From Bacillota bacterium (GTDB lineage: Bacteria; Bacillota; Clostridia; Peptostreptococcales; Anaerovoracaceae), in assembly GCA_017459895.1 (NCBI GenBank), contig JAFUCA010000008.1, positions 23,138-87,137 on the forward strand: a DNA stretch of 64,000 nt, written 5' to 3'. Made by a program: the position numbers and the translations under genes. Of the stretch, positions 61,917 to 64,000 are shown one piece after another; within the stretch, counting starts at the first letter, position 1; every line of letters begins with the position of its first letter. A model generated the notes under the pieces. The model worked only from the letters and a program-made list of their open reading frames with translations, searched no databases and was not told the DNA's origin.

Positions 61917-63605
61917 ATGAACACAATGGATATCGAGAACAATAGACCAGAAGATCAGAATCACGAGTGGAAGATCTCCTGGCGTGACGAATACATGAAA
62001 TGGCTCTGTGGCTATGCCAACGTGCAGGGAGGTCATCTGTTCATCGGAGTGAACGATGACGGTTTTGTCGTTGGACTAAGGAATTTCAGAGAGCTGCTGG
62101 AAGAGCTGCCGAATAAGATCAACACGAAAATCGGAATCGTTGCCAGCGTGCTGTATCACAGGGCGTCACGGCAGGGGGTAAACATCCGATATGGTACCGA
62201 TGGAACGGAAAGCTCGAATCAGAAGATACCTGAGGGGATTCGGAGCAGAGATAAAAACCTCTATGCTGTCGGAAGTTTTGTTCCGCAGACCGAAGCGCAG
62301 GAAAAGAAGCTGGAGAAATGGAAAGAACAGGAGCCGATCTTTATCAACGCTGACGGGACGCTGGACTATCTGGAAATCGTGGTGGAGCCGTATGCTCATA
62401 TGGTGTCGTATGAAGGCCGGGTATATAAGAGATCAGGCAGTACGCTGCAGGTTCTGAACAATCTTGATCTTGAGAAGTTCGTACTCGAGCGCAGCGGCAA
62501 AACCTGGGATGAAGTGGTGGTTCCAGGCTTGAAGGTCGCTGACCTGAGCAGGGAGGCGTTGAACCTATTCCGCGAAAAAGCGGTGCGCAGAGGCAGGCGA
62601 TCCAGAGATCAGGTGGATGTGACAGATGAAGTTTTGCTGTCTGATCTGAATGCGATAAACGAAGAGGATGAGGGCCTGTACAGGGCGACACTGCTGTTCT
62701 TTCATCCGAATCCGGAAGCCTTCGTTACTGGTTCTTACATCAAAATCGGATTTTTCGGAGCACCGGGAGCATACGGCGATAATAAATACAATGATGTCAT
62801 ATATCATGACAGCGTGCATGGCCCGCTCATCGAGCAGATTGACAGAGCTGTGGAAATGATCTACACGAAGTACATGAAGGCACTCATCAGTTATGACGGA
62901 CTGCAGCGGGTAGAGACTTACTTCTGGCCGAGGGAAGCATTCAGAGAGGTGTTGCTCAACGCGATCAATAACAAGCTGTATCAGAGCGGTAATCCGATTC
63001 AGGTGAAGGTCTACGACGACAGCATCACTGTCTTCAATGAAGGCCATTGGCCAGTGCAAAAGCTGGCTATCGAGGATGTATATAAGGAACATTCCTCCTA
63101 TCCGGCGAACCCGAAGCTCGCCAGCCTTTTCTTCGAATCCGGAGAGATCGAAGCCTGGGGCAGTGGGTTCAACAAGATCAGAGAAGAATGCGCAAAGGCT
63201 GGCGCGCCACTGCCGATCATAGAGATCGGAGATGGAGACACTCCAGACAAAGGGATCACCATTCGATGTGAGGCCAGTGAGCGCTACCGTGAGCTTCAAC
63301 GCGGAGAAGGTAAGCGAATCGGACAGCTCAAATCCATAGAAGCATCGTTACCAGAGACGACAGCTTCGGATTCTGTTGCTAGGATGATGGAGAAACTGTC
63401 AACTCATTTATCAGATGCCGAAAAGGAAAGATTCCTTCCGGTGGTGGAATACTTGAAGACACATAACTCAATTACGTCTGCGCGGGTCAAGGAAATCACA
63501 GGAAAATCAAAGGATACATCCCTTAGGTTGATCAAGAGATTAATAGACTTGGAGGTTCTTGAAAAAAGAGGAGATTCTAAAAATACAGCTTACCATAGGC
63601 GATGA
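61917..63605 (+). CDS. AlbA_2/Schlafen-type putative DNA-binding ATPase-like protein
   Basis: 562 aa. The N-terminal AlbA_2 domain reads WRDEYMKWLCGYANVQGGHL and continues FIGVNDDGFVVGL. A middle region with REAFREVLLNAINNK, KVYDDSITVFNEG and FFESGEIEAWGSGFNKIREE matches the ATPase-like domain of this COG2865-type family. The C terminus is a winged helix (VKEITGKSKDTSLRLIKRLI). The family includes transcription regulators and components of some defence islands. It follows gene 2 after 25 nt and completes the island operon. Confidence 0.8.
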   Translation: MNTMDIENNRPEDQNHEWKISWRDEYMKWLCGYANVQGGHLFIGVNDDGFVVGLRNFRELLEELPNKINTKIGIVASVLYHRASRQGVNIRYGTDGTESSNQKIPEGIRSRDKNLYAVGSFVPQTEAQEKKLEKWKEQEPIFINADGTLDYLEIVVEPYAHMVSYEGRVYKRSGSTLQVLNNLDLEKFVLERSGKTWDEVVVPGLKVADLSREALNLFREKAVRRGRRSRDQVDVTDEVLLSDLNAINEEDEGLYRATLLFFHPNPEAFVTGSYIKIGFFGAPGAYGDNKYNDVIYHDSVHGPLIEQIDRAVEMIYTKYMKALISYDGLQRVETYFWPREAFREVLLNAINNKLYQSGNPIQVKVYDDSITVFNEGHWPVQKLAIEDVYKEHSSYPANPKLASLFFESGEIEAWGSGFNKIREECAKAGAPLPIIEIGDGDTPDKGITIRCEASERYRELQRGEGKRIGQLKSIEASLPETTASDSVARMMEKLSTHLSDAEKERFLPVVEYLKTHNSITSARVKEITGKSKDTSLRLIKRLIDLEVLEKRGDSKNTAYHRR

Positions 63606-63690
63606 ATTGCCCACAATGATTTTGCGACGCATCTGCGGAATTTGCGACGCATTTGGAGGTTTGCGACGCAAATGCGACGCATCTGCAAAT
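63606..63690. repeat. TTTGCGACGCA direct-repeat cluster after the island operon
   Basis: TTTGCGACGCA recurs at 63621, 63641 and 63660, and TGCGACGCAT again near 63673, at about 20 bp period. The third copy forms the palindrome-like TTTGCGACGCAAA, and TTTGC/GCAAA pairs bracket the group. It is non-coding. Confidence 0.7.
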
Positions 63691-63732
63691 CTTCACGAAA
63701 GATTAAGAGAAACAGTCTGATTAAAGCACATG

Positions 63733-63762
63733 CGACTCGCCACAGCTTGGCGAGTCGTTTCA
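63733..63762 (+). terminator. Terminator of the island operon
   Basis: CGACTCGCCA pairs perfectly with TGGCGAGTCG around CAGCT, followed by TTTCATGTTC. The flanking ACATG and CATGT extend the pairing. The weak T run also allows a bidirectional or purely structural role. Confidence 0.7.
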
Positions 63763-63896
63763 TGTTCAGAATCAAACGGGCAGATCAATACACCCCATAC
63801 AAACCTATACAAAAAAGCCCTTCATGGGATAATTGGTGGGATTTAAAAAAACACATCGGCTGGAACGCAGTGATTGCAACGCCTTCGGGAATCGCA

Positions 63897-63982
63897 AATC
63901 CGGTCGTCTCCGCCAAAACAAGGCAGCGCCGAAGGCTCTGCCGTGTTTTGGCGGAGACAGAGACTCGGGATTCGAACCCGAA
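63897..63982. repeat. Right copy of the island-flanking repeat with tRNA-Ser 3' end
   Basis: AATCCGGTCGTCTCCGCCA (63897-63915) matches the tRNA 3' end at 16 of 19 positions, and 63906-63982 repeats 58241-58316 nearly base for base, including the inverted GTCTCCGCC/GGCGGAGAC stem and the T-arm-like end. It closes the island begun at the tRNA. The 63763-63896 stretch before it holds no gene. Confidence 0.82.
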
Positions 63983-64000
63983 ATGGTGTTGCCGTGAAAA

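Noticed and set aside
58733-63605. A complete prophage or integrative conjugative element
   Set aside because: No integrase, structural or conjugation genes are visible between the repeats; at most this is the cargo of a small or decayed element.

Overview
The window reads as a moderately GC-rich chromosome segment of an anaerobic Bacillota, most likely class Clostridia. The evidence is strong AGGAGG-type ribosome binding sites, [FeFe]-hydrogenase maturases (HydG, HydF), sortase-assembled pili, a WalJ-RlmH pair, LuxS, a four-cysteine ribosomal protein L31, and many ABC and secondary transporters for sugars and amino acids. I cannot name the genus from sequence alone.

Layout. (1) 1-4.0 kb: end of a sugar-uptake operon, with two ABC permeases, two class II ketose-bisphosphate aldolases and, between them, a kinase of the ADP-dependent phosphofructokinase/glucokinase family. 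(2) 4.0-10.0 kb: a complete branched-chain-amino-acid-type (LIV) ABC transporter plus a cyclase-family hydrolase. It is preceded by a promoter, a 37-codon reading frame very rich in Cys and Met, and two terminator hairpins, which together look like an attenuation leader. (3) 10-13.7 kb: metal/redox and sulfur genes (DUF2318 Fe-S protein, HMA-TauE/SafE-cupredoxin fusion, LarE, YezD). (4) 13.9-18.3 kb: an APC permease divergent from a LysR regulator, a cyclophilin lipoprotein, a small membrane protein and YgjV. (5) 18.4-25.8 kb: a secreted metalloprotease and a sortase/pilin cluster. (6) 26-38.6 kb: a cyclic-di-GMP block with two BTAD regulators carrying GGDEF-like tails (one interrupted by an in-frame TGA), a GGDEF-EAL protein, a propeller-GGDEF membrane protein, an HD-GYP response regulator and a very large hybrid kinase. 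(7) 38.7-45.6 kb: EutH, AraC regulator, Ca2+/H+ exchanger, LuxS, AEC and NSS transporters, nitroreductase. (8) 45.8-49.6 kb: hydG, hydF and a DUF2185 gene. (9) 50-57.8 kb: rpmE, a large double flavoprotein with ferredoxin domains, a geranylgeranyl-reductase-like flavoprotein, walJ, rlmH, rnhA, an SGNH hydrolase and an ArsR-type regulator. (10) 58.1-64 kb: tRNA-Ser(CGA), followed by a visibly AT-richer island of three genes bounded by repeats of the tRNA 3' end and its flank.

Several intergenic spaces hold arrays of short inverted repeats (about 8-10 bp stems, 13-23 nt loops). Each array has its own stem sequence, and two of them share a 52 bp period. Separately, the 11-mer GCAAAGGCTGG occurs 12 times exactly across the window, on both strands and in different reading frames, far above chance. 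These two sequence-level patterns, the Cys/Met leader and the tRNA-Ser island are the most interesting unexplained features. The pilus genes lie next to the c-di-GMP genes, which suggests, but does not prove, that surface attachment is under second-messenger control.
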